Source: an uncultured Peptococcaceae bacterium
GTDB taxonomy: Bacteria > Bacillota > Peptococcia > Peptococcales > Peptococcaceae
Length of the DNA stretch: 8,321 bases
Direction: 5' to 3'
Assembly (NCBI GenBank): GCA_958451915.1
Contig: CAUDRX010000096.1
Location: 1-8,321, forward strand
The position numbers were made by a program, and so were the translations under genes. The notes beneath the pieces are model-generated. The model was not told the origin of the DNA and searched no databases. It saw only the letters and a program-made list of their open reading frames with translations. Shown piece after piece: positions 1 to 6,189 of this stretch (the stretch's first letter is position 1; every line of letters begins with the position of its first letter).

Positions 1-498
1 GGCACCGATGGCAGCAGCAACAGCAACGGCAGTGGTATCAGAGCCGCCACGGCCGAGCGTATAGATCTCATCATCCGGACCAATGCCCTGGAAGCCTGCA
101 ATGATGACAACATTGTCATTGGCAAGCTCGCGGCCGATCTTTGAAGCATTAATGTCCACGATGCGCGCCTTCTGATGCGCGTCGTCGGTGCGGATGCAGA
201 CCTGCGGGCCAGTGTGGGAAACAGCCTTCAGGCCAAGCTCATGCAGGGCCATCGCCGTGAGAGCGATGGAGATCTGTTCCCCCGTGGAGAGAAGCATATC
301 CATCTCACGAGGGTTCGGCATGTCGCTGATCTTATACGCGCGATTGGTGAGATCGTCGGTCATCCCTGCAGGCGCGGAAACAACGACCACCACATCGTTG
401 CCTTCGCGTTTGGTCTTGGCGACGTGTTCTGCAACTGCTTTCACGCGATCGGGATCAGCGACAGAGGTGCCGCCGTATTTTTGTACAATTAAGGCCAT
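1..498 (-). CDS. lysC: Aspartate kinase (partial, C-terminus beyond the left edge)
   Basis: Aspartate kinase phosphorylates aspartate with ATP, the committed step to lysine, threonine and methionine. The visible 166 residues are the N-terminal part of the catalytic amino acid kinase domain. They show the family signature KYGGTSVAD at residues 7-15, the STGEQ segment at 71-75, GFQGI at 135-139, and the TLGRGGSDTTA nucleotide/substrate loop at 147-157. The reading frame runs off the window edge without a stop, so the C-terminal ACT domains cannot be judged. The start is the ATG at 498, with GGAG at 507-510, eight bases upstream. Its first ten bases overlap the end of thrB, which suggests translational coupling. 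The position after hom and thrB makes it the last visible gene of a threonine operon. Whether it is the lysine- or threonine-sensitive isozyme is not decidable here. Confidence 0.95.
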   Translation of the reverse strand, partial: MALIVQKYGGTSVADPDRVKAVAEHVAKTKREGNDVVVVVSAPAGMTDDLTNRAYKISDMPNPREMDMLLSTGEQISIALTAMALHELGLKAVSHTGPQVCIRTDDAHQKARIVDINASKIGRELANDNVVIIAGFQGIGPDDEIYTLGRGGSDTTAVAVAAAIGA

Positions 499-1445
499 AT
501 TTTCAACTCCATTTCATTTTTAAAACATTGAACGCCGGTCGAGATCGGCGGAACTTCCAGCAACTGTGCGCCATAACCCAGCGCTTCAAGCGCTGCTTTA
601 GCGCCACTGAAATCACGTGCTGCATCCGAGAGGATGAGCATCGTCGAACCGGCACCACTGACGAGAGCAGCCAGCGCACCGGCATCCAGAGCAGCCTGCT
701 TGGCCTCCTGGATCCCCGGCATCAGCGGCAGGCGATATGGTTCATGCACACGGTCGGAAAAAGCTGCCGCCAACTGGCTCATATCACCGCTTGCCAGCGA
801 AGCCACGAGCAGCCCAAGATGACCGAGGTTGTAGACCACATCCTCACGGCTGTAAGCATCCGGCATCGCCGCCCGCGCCTTGGATGTCGGCAGCGGATAG
901 TCCGGGATCAGTGCATAAGCATAAAGCCCCGCCAACGGCGCCATCTTTTTTGCCACGACACGGCCGTCGCCATCCATGCAACCGATGACAATGCCGCCTA
1001 AGAGTGCCGGCAGCACATTGTCCGGATGGCCGTCAATGGCTGTCGCCATCTGCATCAGATCATCTTTGGAAAAGGCCCCGTCAGAGACGATCTGCGCCGC
1101 CACCAGTCCGCTCACTGCCGCAGCCGAGCTGGAACCGAGCCCGCGGGCAAACGGCACACGGTTGATACAGTGCAGTGCGAGGGGCGGTGCCTGGCGATCG
1201 AGCGCCGCCATCGCATCAACATAGGTCTGATAGATAAGGTTGTCAAGGTGCTCAGCCTGTCCTTCACCATAGCCTTCCACAGTGATCTGCGGCGTCTCGC
1301 CCTCTGGGAGCACCTTCAGCCAGAGTTCGTTGTGCAGATTCACAGCCATGCCGAGGCAGTCGAAGCCCGGCCCCATATTCGCCGAAGTTGCCGGCGTCTT
1401 GATCACGATCTCCGGTGCGCCTTGAAACCATTCCTGTTTATTCAT
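489..1445 (-). CDS. thrB: Homoserine kinase (GHMP kinase family)
   Basis: This cytoplasmic enzyme phosphorylates homoserine to O-phosphohomoserine, the substrate of threonine synthase. The 318-residue product shows the GHMP kinase motifs in order: PATSANMGPGFDCLG at 18-32, the phosphate-binding loop PFARGLGSSSAAAV at 98-111, DGHPDN at 139-143 plus Asp138, and the C-terminal glycine-rich LVSGAGSTM at 261-269. The usual EGHPDN here reads DGHPDN, a conservative Glu-to-Asp change at 138. The ATG at 1445 overlaps the hom stop as ATGA, and GGGGGG at 1454-1459 inside hom can serve as ribosome binding site. The 3' end overlaps lysC by ten bases. The length is slightly above the usual roughly 300 residues. 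Threonine synthase (thrC) is not in the window. Family assignment is very secure. Confidence 0.95.
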   Translation of the reverse strand: MNKQEWFQGAPEIVIKTPATSANMGPGFDCLGMAVNLHNELWLKVLPEGETPQITVEGYGEGQAEHLDNLIYQTYVDAMAALDRQAPPLALHCINRVPFARGLGSSSAAAVSGLVAAQIVSDGAFSKDDLMQMATAIDGHPDNVLPALLGGIVIGCMDGDGRVVAKKMAPLAGLYAYALIPDYPLPTSKARAAMPDAYSREDVVYNLGHLGLLVASLASGDMSQLAAAFSDRVHEPYRLPLMPGIQEAKQAALDAGALAALVSGAGSTMLILSDAARDFSGAKAALEALGYGAQLLEVPPISTGVQCFKNEMELKIWP

Positions 1446-2749
1446 TGCGGCAGCCCCCCATAGATACGGATCACATTTTCCACCTGACGTACCGCATCGG
1501 TGCTGTTCAGGCGTGCAAGCGCCTCATCAAAATTTTCTTCCAACACCTCGTGGGTGATGATGACAAATTCAGCATCTTCAGAGTTCGTCGAGTCCTTCTG
1601 CATCGCCTGAGCAATGCTGACACCACTGTCGCCAAAGAGCATCCCTACTTCACCGAGAACACCCGGACGGTCAGCAATGCAGAGACGCACATAAAAGCGG
1701 CTCTTCATCTGGCTCATCGACTTGATCGGAATGTTTTCGTAGGTATAGTCGCCAATGCGCCCTTCACAGCCATAGACGATGTCCCGGCAGACATCAATGA
1801 GATCACCGACAACAGCACTGGCAGTCGGCAACTTGCCAGCACCACGGCCGTAGAACATGGCTTCATCAATAGCGTCACCTTCTACAAAGACCGCGTTGAA
1901 GGAACCACTGACACTGGCCAACGGATGACTCTTTGCAAGGATCGCCGGATGCACACGCAGGCACAATCCGTCATCCTGCTTGCTGACGATACCCAGCAGT
2001 TTGATCACACAGCCAATGGATTCGGCGTATTCCATGTCAAGCTTGGAGATCCTGGTGATCCCTTCCACATGCACATCGTTGAACACCGTCGGTGTATGAA
2101 AGGCGAGGTTTGCCAGGATCGCCACCTTGCGCCCCGCATCCAGGCCCTCGATGTCCGCCGTTGGATCCGCTTCAGCATAACCCAGCGCCGTCGCTTCCGC
2201 CAGCGCTTCTTCAAACCCCAGACCCTGTTCAGCCATGTTTGTCAGGATGTAATTGGTCGTGCCATTCATGATGCCAACGATCTCAGTAAAATGGTTCGCA
2301 GCAAGATTTTCTTTCAGTGGCTGCACGATCGGGATCGCGCCGAGAGCCGAAGCCTCATAGCGGAAATCCCGCTTCATCTCCTGTGCCAGCAGTTCAAGCT
2401 CCCGCCCGTGCACAGCGATCATGTCCTTGTTCGCACTGACAATGCTCTTGCCAGCACGCAGCGCTTCTTTGAGATAAGTGAAGGCAGGTTCGATGCCCCC
2501 CATCACTTCGACAACGATCTCGATCTCATCGTCGTTTACAATATCCTGCCAATCGGTGGTCAGCATCGTATGCGCCGCCACCTGACCGGCATATTTTTCC
2601 GGTGAACGGACGAGAATGCGTTTAACCTGCACCTCAGCCCCCACCTTATATAAAAAATTATCCTTCTGTAATCTTTCGATCACTTCATAGACACCGGAAC
2701 CCACGGTCCCCATGCCTAAAAGCGCCACATGGATCGTTCTTTTGCTCAT
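1442..2749 (-). CDS. hom: Homoserine dehydrogenase with C-terminal ACT domain
   Basis: The enzyme reduces aspartate semialdehyde to homoserine with NAD(P)H, the branch point to threonine and methionine. In the 435-residue product, a Rossmann nucleotide site GMGTVG lies at 12-17, SANKDM with the conserved lysine at 105-110, IMNGTTNYIL at 160-169, and the homoserine dehydrogenase signature GYAEADPTADIEGLDAGRK at 190-208 with its acidic residues intact. An ACT domain (RFYVRLCIADRPGVLGEVG, 351-369 onward) occupies the C-terminus, the form expected for threonine feedback control. I chose the ATG at 2749 because GGAGG at 2756-2760 is six bases upstream. A longer frame from a TTG at 2773 would overlap the previous stop and has no comparable site. 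It lies 20 bases after the HTH-ACT gene and overlaps thrB by four bases. Confidence 0.95.
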   Translation of the reverse strand: MSKRTIHVALLGMGTVGSGVYEVIERLQKDNFLYKVGAEVQVKRILVRSPEKYAGQVAAHTMLTTDWQDIVNDDEIEIVVEVMGGIEPAFTYLKEALRAGKSIVSANKDMIAVHGRELELLAQEMKRDFRYEASALGAIPIVQPLKENLAANHFTEIVGIMNGTTNYILTNMAEQGLGFEEALAEATALGYAEADPTADIEGLDAGRKVAILANLAFHTPTVFNDVHVEGITRISKLDMEYAESIGCVIKLLGIVSKQDDGLCLRVHPAILAKSHPLASVSGSFNAVFVEGDAIDEAMFYGRGAGKLPTASAVVGDLIDVCRDIVYGCEGRIGDYTYENIPIKSMSQMKSRFYVRLCIADRPGVLGEVGMLFGDSGVSIAQAMQKDSTNSEDAEFVIITHEVLEENFDEALARLNSTDAVRQVENVIRIYGGLPQ

Positions 2750-2769
2750 AATTCGCCTCCATCCTCTGC

Positions 2770-3225
2770 TCAAACGTTCTGACCGATCAATTCGACCTTT
2801 AACACGCCAGGTACTTCGTACAACGATTCGAGCATAAGCTCAAGGTTATAGCGCTCATCCGAATGAGACTCAAAAGAGATCGTTGCCCGCGCGATACCTT
2901 CGATCGGGATCCCCTGATTGATCGTCATGATATTGGCGCCAGAATCTGCGACCACGTTCAGGCAGCTCGAAAGCACACCTGCCTGATTCTCCATGTTGAT
3001 CTGAATGGTCACGATCTTTTCCTTCACCGCTTCATAGAACGGGAAGATGCCATCACGGTATTTATAAAATGCGCTGCGGCTCAGGCCGATCTGCTTCACA
3101 GCTTCATTGATCGTAAGCCCTGGAAATTTAGCCAATAGTTCTTTTGTCTGGGCAGTTTTCTGGATGGCCTCTGGCAAGATCTGCTCATCAACGATATATC
3201 GTTTAGAGATCGCGTTGTCTTTCAT
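2770..3225 (-). CDS. HTH + ACT domain protein (PheB/UPF0735-like), probable regulator of the threonine operon
   Basis: This 151-residue protein has two parts. Residues about 28-60 form a helix-turn-helix-like segment (TINEAVKQIGLSRSAFYKY, 38-56). Residues about 71-147 form one ACT domain, the small-molecule-binding fold common in amino acid regulation (QINMENQAGVLSS at 75-87; ANIMTINQGIPIEGIARATI around 97-116). The size and layout match the UPF0735/PheB family, once annotated as chorismate mutase although it lacks a recognisable mutase domain. As the first gene of hom-thrB-lysC, directly behind a promoter with an operator-like inverted repeat, it is most simply an amino-acid-responsive autorepressor. 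That role is inferred from domains and position. The start is the ATG at 3225, with AAAGGG nine bases upstream. Threonine, homoserine or another amino acid could be the ligand; the sequence does not say. Confidence 0.85.
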   Translation of the reverse strand: MKDNAISKRYIVDEQILPEAIQKTAQTKELLAKFPGLTINEAVKQIGLSRSAFYKYRDGIFPFYEAVKEKIVTIQINMENQAGVLSSCLNVVADSGANIMTINQGIPIEGIARATISFESHSDERYNLELMLESLYEVPGVLKVELIGQNV

Positions 3226-3253
3226 TTCACCACGCCCTTTCGTCTATTAGGGA

Positions 3254-3267
3254 CGGATTTTCATCCG
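3254..3267 (-). promoter_or_regulatory. Leader hairpin with a GNRA tetraloop in the hom-operon 5' UTR
   Basis: On the minus-strand transcript the sequence reads CGGAU-GAAA-AUCCG: a perfect 5-bp stem closed by a GAAA tetraloop, a stable loop class. It sits just after the predicted start site and about 28 bases before the ATG of the HTH-ACT gene. There is no T-tract, so it is not a terminator. It may stabilise the 5' end of the mRNA or only reflect overlap with the operator arm (3264-3270). I saw no T-box AGGGTGG motif, so a tRNA-sensing leader is not supported. Confidence 0.4.
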
Positions 3268-3288
3268 CTACTTAAGGATATTAGCGGA
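3264..3288. promoter_or_regulatory. Inverted repeat over the -10 box, candidate operator
   Basis: Perfect 7-bp arms TCCGCTA (3264-3270) and TAGCGGA (3282-3288) flank an 11-bp spacer. The right arm overlaps the first bases of the -10 hexamer and the left arm lies at the predicted transcription start, so a dimer bound here would block RNA polymerase. Arm centres are 18 bp apart. No second copy of the arm pair was noticed in the window, which fits a local, dedicated operator. The likeliest binder is the adjacent HTH-ACT protein, by inference only. Confidence 0.5.
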
Positions 3289-3306
3289 AGTCCGCGTCCT
3301 TGTCAA
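3278..3306 (-). promoter_or_regulatory. Vegetative sigma-A type promoter for the HTH-ACT/hom/thrB/lysC operon
   Basis: On the minus strand, a perfect -35 TTGACA (3306-3301) is followed by exactly 17 bases and then TAATAT (3283-3278), matching the -10 consensus at four of six positions including the first T, second A and final T. Transcription would begin near 3271-3273, giving a leader of about 46 bases before the ATG at 3225. The promoter lies just beyond the terminator of the upstream operon, so the threonine operon is an independent unit. Confidence 0.75.
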
Positions 3307-3346
3307 GAGGACTTTATCAGTAACTGTTTTGCTTCGATCTTTATAG

Positions 3347-3361
3347 AATGTTCTGAGAAAT
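3347..3361. promoter_or_regulatory. Possible CodY-like box upstream of the hom promoter (weak)
   Basis: The 15 bases AATGTTCTGAGAAAT match the published CodY consensus AATTTTCWGAAAATT at 12 of 15 positions. The site is about 80 bp upstream of the predicted transcription start, between the ilv terminator and the hom promoter. CodY controls branched-chain and threonine genes in many Firmicutes. A three-mismatch match is common by chance, and I do not know whether this organism has CodY. Confidence 0.2.
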
Positions 3362-3372
3362 CCCGTACATAC

Positions 3373-3402
3373 AAAAACTGCAGCACATTCGTGCTGCAGT
3401 TT
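3373..3402 (-). terminator. Intrinsic terminator of the ilv operon
   Basis: On the minus strand, a perfect 12-bp stem (AAACTGCAGCAC paired with GTGCTGCAGTTT, arms 3375-3386 and 3391-3402) with a four-base loop is followed at once by a run of five T (3377-3373, partly within the stem base). It begins 12 bases after the ilvB2 stop. In the opposite direction no T-tract follows, so it acts on leftward transcription. It separates the branched-chain operon from the threonine operon promoter about 70 bases further on. Confidence 0.85.
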
Positions 3403-3414
3403 GATAACTCTTGA

Positions 3415-5064
3415 TCAGCAGTTGACCATGTCGTCAATGTTCGCGCCACCGAGAGTAATTGGTGAACAATTATCCTCCATCGGTACCGCACATTCGATCA
3501 GTGCACACTTCGGATCAGCGAGGGCTTCCCTGAGAACGTCTTCGATCTCATCTTCGTTGTGGATACGATAGGTCTTAAACCCATACGCCTCGAAAATCTT
3601 CGAAAAATCAATATCACACTGGAAAAGAACATTTGAATAACGTTTTCCAACATAATGATACTGGAGCTGACGGACCATGCCGAGCGCCTGATTGTTAAAG
3701 AGGAGAACTTTGACAGGCAGATTCTGTTCCATGATCGTTCCCAGCTCGTACATCCCCATCTGGAAACTGCCGTCGCCAGTGATAGCGACAACAGTGCTGT
3801 CCGGACAAGCGACCTGAGCGCCTGCCGCAGCAGGGATGCCATACCCCATTGTGCCCAGGCCGCAGGAAGAGATAAACTGATGCGGTCTCTGACACTTGAG
3901 ATAATTGGCAGCCCACACCTGATGCTGACCAACATCGGTGGTAAAGAATGTATGATCGATATCAACAAGGTCACTCAACTTATCCAGCACCTTAGGCACG
4001 ATACGGTCCGGCACCGGCGCACCCTGCGCCTTTTCCAGATAACCGCAGTCCACGAGGGCAGATTCTTTTCGTTGAATGGCTTCTTCTAACTGGATCAAAA
4101 CTTGTTTTGCATCGCCAACGATCGGAATAGCCGGATCGATGTTCTTACCGATCTCCGCCGGGTCTACATCGACATGGATGATGAAACTGTCTGGAGCGAA
4201 GAGATTTGGCGCATTGATGATACGATCATCGAAACGGGTGCCAACAGCCAGGATCACATCCGACTGACGGATCAGCGAATTCGCTTCCTGATTGCCATAA
4301 GTCCCGAGCATCCCGACCACATGCGGATCGGATGCTGGCACGCTGCCTAGTCCCATCATCGTGCAAACGATCGGGCAATTCTTTCGTGTCGCCAGATCCA
4401 TAACCTCTTTTGTCGCACCGGCGGTGTTCACGCCACCGCCCGCGATGATCACGAGGCGCTCCGCCTCAGCGATCGCCTTTGCAGCACGTTTGATCATCCC
4501 GGCATGGCCGTAAATGGTCGGCTTGTAGCTGCGGATATCCACGTTCTTCCACGGTTCGTAGACCGCCACCTGCTGCTGCGAGACATCACGGGGAATGTCG
4601 ATCAGCACCGGGCCCGGACGGCCCGAGCGGGCAATGTAGAACGCTTCTGCCACGATACGCGGCAGATCTTCAGCATTCTGCACCAGGATATTATGCTTGG
4701 TGATCGGCGTCGTGATGCCCGTGATATCCGTTTCCTGGAACGCATCGGTTCCGATCAGATGCTTGGCAACCTGGCCAGTGATCGCGACCAATGGGATAGA
4801 ATCCATGTAAGCCGTAGCGATGCCAGTGACAAGGTTCGTCGCACCCGGACCGCTCGTTGCAATGCAAACACCTACGGTGTGCTTTGCACGTGCGTAGCCG
4901 CTCGCTTCATGCACGGCTCCCTGTTCCTGGCGAACTAGGATATTGTTAATCGGGCTCTGGTCGAGCGCATCAAATATTTCCAATAAGGCACCACCCGGAT
5001 ACCCAAAGATATCCGTTACACCTTCGTCGCGCAATGCTTGAACTAAAATTTCCGCGCCGTTCAA
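3415..5064 (-). CDS. ilvB: Second acetohydroxyacid (acetolactate) synthase large subunit, divergent paralogue
   Basis: A thiamine diphosphate enzyme that condenses pyruvate with pyruvate or 2-ketobutyrate, the first common step to valine/leucine and isoleucine. The 549-residue protein has the N-terminal pyrimidine-binding domain with catalytic Glu47 in RQEQGA, FQETDITGIT and TKHN, a central domain with GTRFDDR, and the ThDP/Mg motif GDG (430-432) to NN (457-458). TTDVGQHQVW is also present. It differs from its neighbour at specificity sites: Leu467 (codon 3666-3664) replaces the conserved tryptophan of the VRQWQ segment, Thr255 replaces the Met of GMLGMHG, and the C-terminal YPMVPPG is NCSPITLGG. 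I chose the TTG at 5064, since AAGGAAGG (5073-5080) is eight bases upstream and the protein then starts NGAEILVQAL; GTG 5073 lies inside the Shine-Dalgarno. Last gene of the ilv operon; no small subunit follows it. Confidence 0.9.
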   Translation of the reverse strand: MNGAEILVQALRDEGVTDIFGYPGGALLEIFDALDQSPINNILVRQEQGAVHEASGYARAKHTVGVCIATSGPGATNLVTGIATAYMDSIPLVAITGQVAKHLIGTDAFQETDITGITTPITKHNILVQNAEDLPRIVAEAFYIARSGRPGPVLIDIPRDVSQQQVAVYEPWKNVDIRSYKPTIYGHAGMIKRAAKAIAEAERLVIIAGGGVNTAGATKEVMDLATRKNCPIVCTMMGLGSVPASDPHVVGMLGTYGNQEANSLIRQSDVILAVGTRFDDRIINAPNLFAPDSFIIHVDVDPAEIGKNIDPAIPIVGDAKQVLIQLEEAIQRKESALVDCGYLEKAQGAPVPDRIVPKVLDKLSDLVDIDHTFFTTDVGQHQVWAANYLKCQRPHQFISSCGLGTMGYGIPAAAGAQVACPDSTVVAITGDGSFQMGMYELGTIMEQNLPVKVLLFNNQALGMVRQLQYHYVGKRYSNVLFQCDIDFSKIFEAYGFKTYRIHNEDEIEDVLREALADPKCALIECAVPMEDNCSPITLGGANIDDMVNC

Positions 5065-5097
5065 TAGCAACACCTTCCTTACTTTTTATCCAAGGGC

Positions 5098-5116
5098 GCC
5101 TGATCGTTTGTCAGGC
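5098..5116 (-). other. Intercistronic hairpin between ilvC and ilvB2
   Basis: GCCTGA (5098-5103) and TCAGGC (5111-5116) form a perfect 6-bp stem with a seven-base loop in the 61-base gap between the two genes. On the minus strand no T-tract follows, so it is unlikely to terminate efficiently. It could protect ilvC mRNA or mark a processing site that lowers ilvB2 expression relative to ilvC. I saw no convincing promoter in this gap. Confidence 0.45.
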
Positions 5117-5125
5117 ATTATTTGA

Positions 5126-6133
5126 TCAGTCGTTTTTGTCGTTTGCGTTGAGGAATGGCATCATGCTGCGGAGCTGTGCGCCGACTTCTTCAATCTGATG
5201 GCCGGCTTCTTTCTCACGCATTGCATAGAATTCCTTGAAGCCATTTGCATAATCACCACGGAATTCCTGTGCAAACTTGCCACTCTGGATGTCTGCCAAT
5301 ACTTCTTTCATATGCTGCTTGGTCTCGGCAGTCACAATGCGTGGGCCAGTGACATAATCGCCGTATTCAGCAGTGTTGGAGATGGATTTGCGCATCTTGT
5401 CCATGCCGCCTTCATAGATCAGGTCAACGATCATGCGCATTTCATGGCAGCATTCGAAATATGCCATTTCTGGCTGATAGCCTGCTTCCACGAGAGTCTC
5501 GAAGCCAGCTTCGATGAGGGAGGTCAGACCGCCGCAGAGAACAGCCTGTTCACCAAAGAGGTCGGTCTCCGTCTCTTCTTTAAAGGTGGTCTCGATGACA
5601 CCGACACGGGTACCACCGATACCGTCTGCCCAGGAGAGTGCGATCTGAAGCGCGTTGCCGGTCGCATCCTGTGCCACTGCAACGAGATCAGGTACTGCGG
5701 AGCCTTTGGTGAACTCACGGCGAACAATGTGGCCCGGGCCCTTTGGTGCGCACATGAAAACGTCTACACCTTCCGGAGCTTTGATGTAACCAAAGTGGAT
5801 ATTGAAACCATGACCAAAGCCGATGGCATTGCCTGCTTCGAGGTTTGGTTCGATCTCGTTCTTATAGATATCTGGCTGAGTCTCATCCGGGGTCAGGATC
5901 ATGATAACATCACTCTTCTTGACCGCTTCTGCGACTGGGTAAACATCGAAACCGTCTTCTCTTGCGGCCTGCGCGGACTTACCTTCGCGGATCCCAATGA
6001 TGACGCTGTAGCCACTGTCACGCAGGTTCTTTGCATGCGCATGGCCCTGGGAACCGTAGCCGACCACGCAGAGCTGTTTACCAGCCAATACATTTTGAGA
6101 GACATCTGTCTTGTAGTAGATTTTTGCTGCCAT
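5126..6133 (-). CDS. ilvC: Ketol-acid reductoisomerase, class I (short form)
   Basis: Converts 2-acetolactate or 2-aceto-2-hydroxybutyrate to the dihydroxy acids by Mg-dependent alkyl migration and NAD(P)H reduction. The 335-residue length is that of class I enzymes. The N-terminal Rossmann site is VVGYGSQGHAHA (23-34). The cofactor loop reads REGKS, with Arg49, Lys52 and Ser53 matching residues that bind the NADPH phosphate in the Lactococcus enzyme, so NADPH preference is likely. His108 in GHGFNIHFG, Lys131, the Mg ligands Asp191 and Glu195 (ETDLFGEQ), Glu227 and Glu231 (FECCHEM), and Ser252 in ISNTAEYGDYVTGPR form the active site. The start ATG at 6133 has a strong GGAGG (6144-6148) ten bases upstream. 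It lies between ilvN and ilvB2, with a hairpin in each flanking gap. Confidence 0.97.
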   Translation of the reverse strand: MAAKIYYKTDVSQNVLAGKQLCVVGYGSQGHAHAKNLRDSGYSVIIGIREGKSAQAAREDGFDVYPVAEAVKKSDVIMILTPDETQPDIYKNEIEPNLEAGNAIGFGHGFNIHFGYIKAPEGVDVFMCAPKGPGHIVRREFTKGSAVPDLVAVAQDATGNALQIALSWADGIGGTRVGVIETTFKEETETDLFGEQAVLCGGLTSLIEAGFETLVEAGYQPEMAYFECCHEMRMIVDLIYEGGMDKMRKSISNTAEYGDYVTGPRIVTAETKQHMKEVLADIQSGKFAQEFRGDYANGFKEFYAMREKEAGHQIEEVGAQLRSMMPFLNANDKND

Positions 6134-6165
6134 TTTAATATTTCCTCCTAGAAATGTTTTTTATA

Positions 6166-6188
6166 ATCTCCGAATCACTTCGGTAGAT
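6166..6188 (-). other. Intercistronic hairpin between ilvN and ilvC
   Basis: CCGAA (6170-6174) pairs with TTCGG (6179-6183) around a four-base loop that reads GTGA (GNRA type) on the transcript. The stem continues through ATCT (6166-6169) and AGAT (6185-6188) past a single bulged base at 6184. It sits a few bases after the ilvN stop and well upstream of the ilvC ribosome binding site. No T-tract follows, so it is more likely an mRNA stability or processing element than a terminator. Confidence 0.45.
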
Positions 6189-6189
6189 C

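Noticed and set aside
1415..2605. 396-codon open frame on the plus strand, antisense to hom
   Set aside because: It mirrors the codon bias of hom, overlaps a gene with clear signature motifs, and its translation has no recognisable motifs or domain.
3226..3300. Possible T-box or other riboswitch in the hom-operon leader (GTCCCT-like sequence)
   Set aside because: The leader predicted from the promoter is only about 46 bases, lacks the AGGGTGG T-box motif and specifier stem, and has no terminator.
3303..3491. Small minus-strand frame across the ilvB2 end, the terminator and the hom promoter region
   Set aside because: It is out of frame with ilvB2, reads through the terminator hairpin, and has no plausible ribosome binding site or composition.
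5098..5116. Terminator between ilvC and ilvB2
   Set aside because: The stem is only six base pairs and no T-tract follows on the transcribed strand.
5198..6151. 317-codon plus-strand open frame antisense to ilvC
   Set aside because: It spans nearly all of ilvC, a certain gene; the translation resembles no family and is a shadow of low stop frequency in a strongly biased gene.
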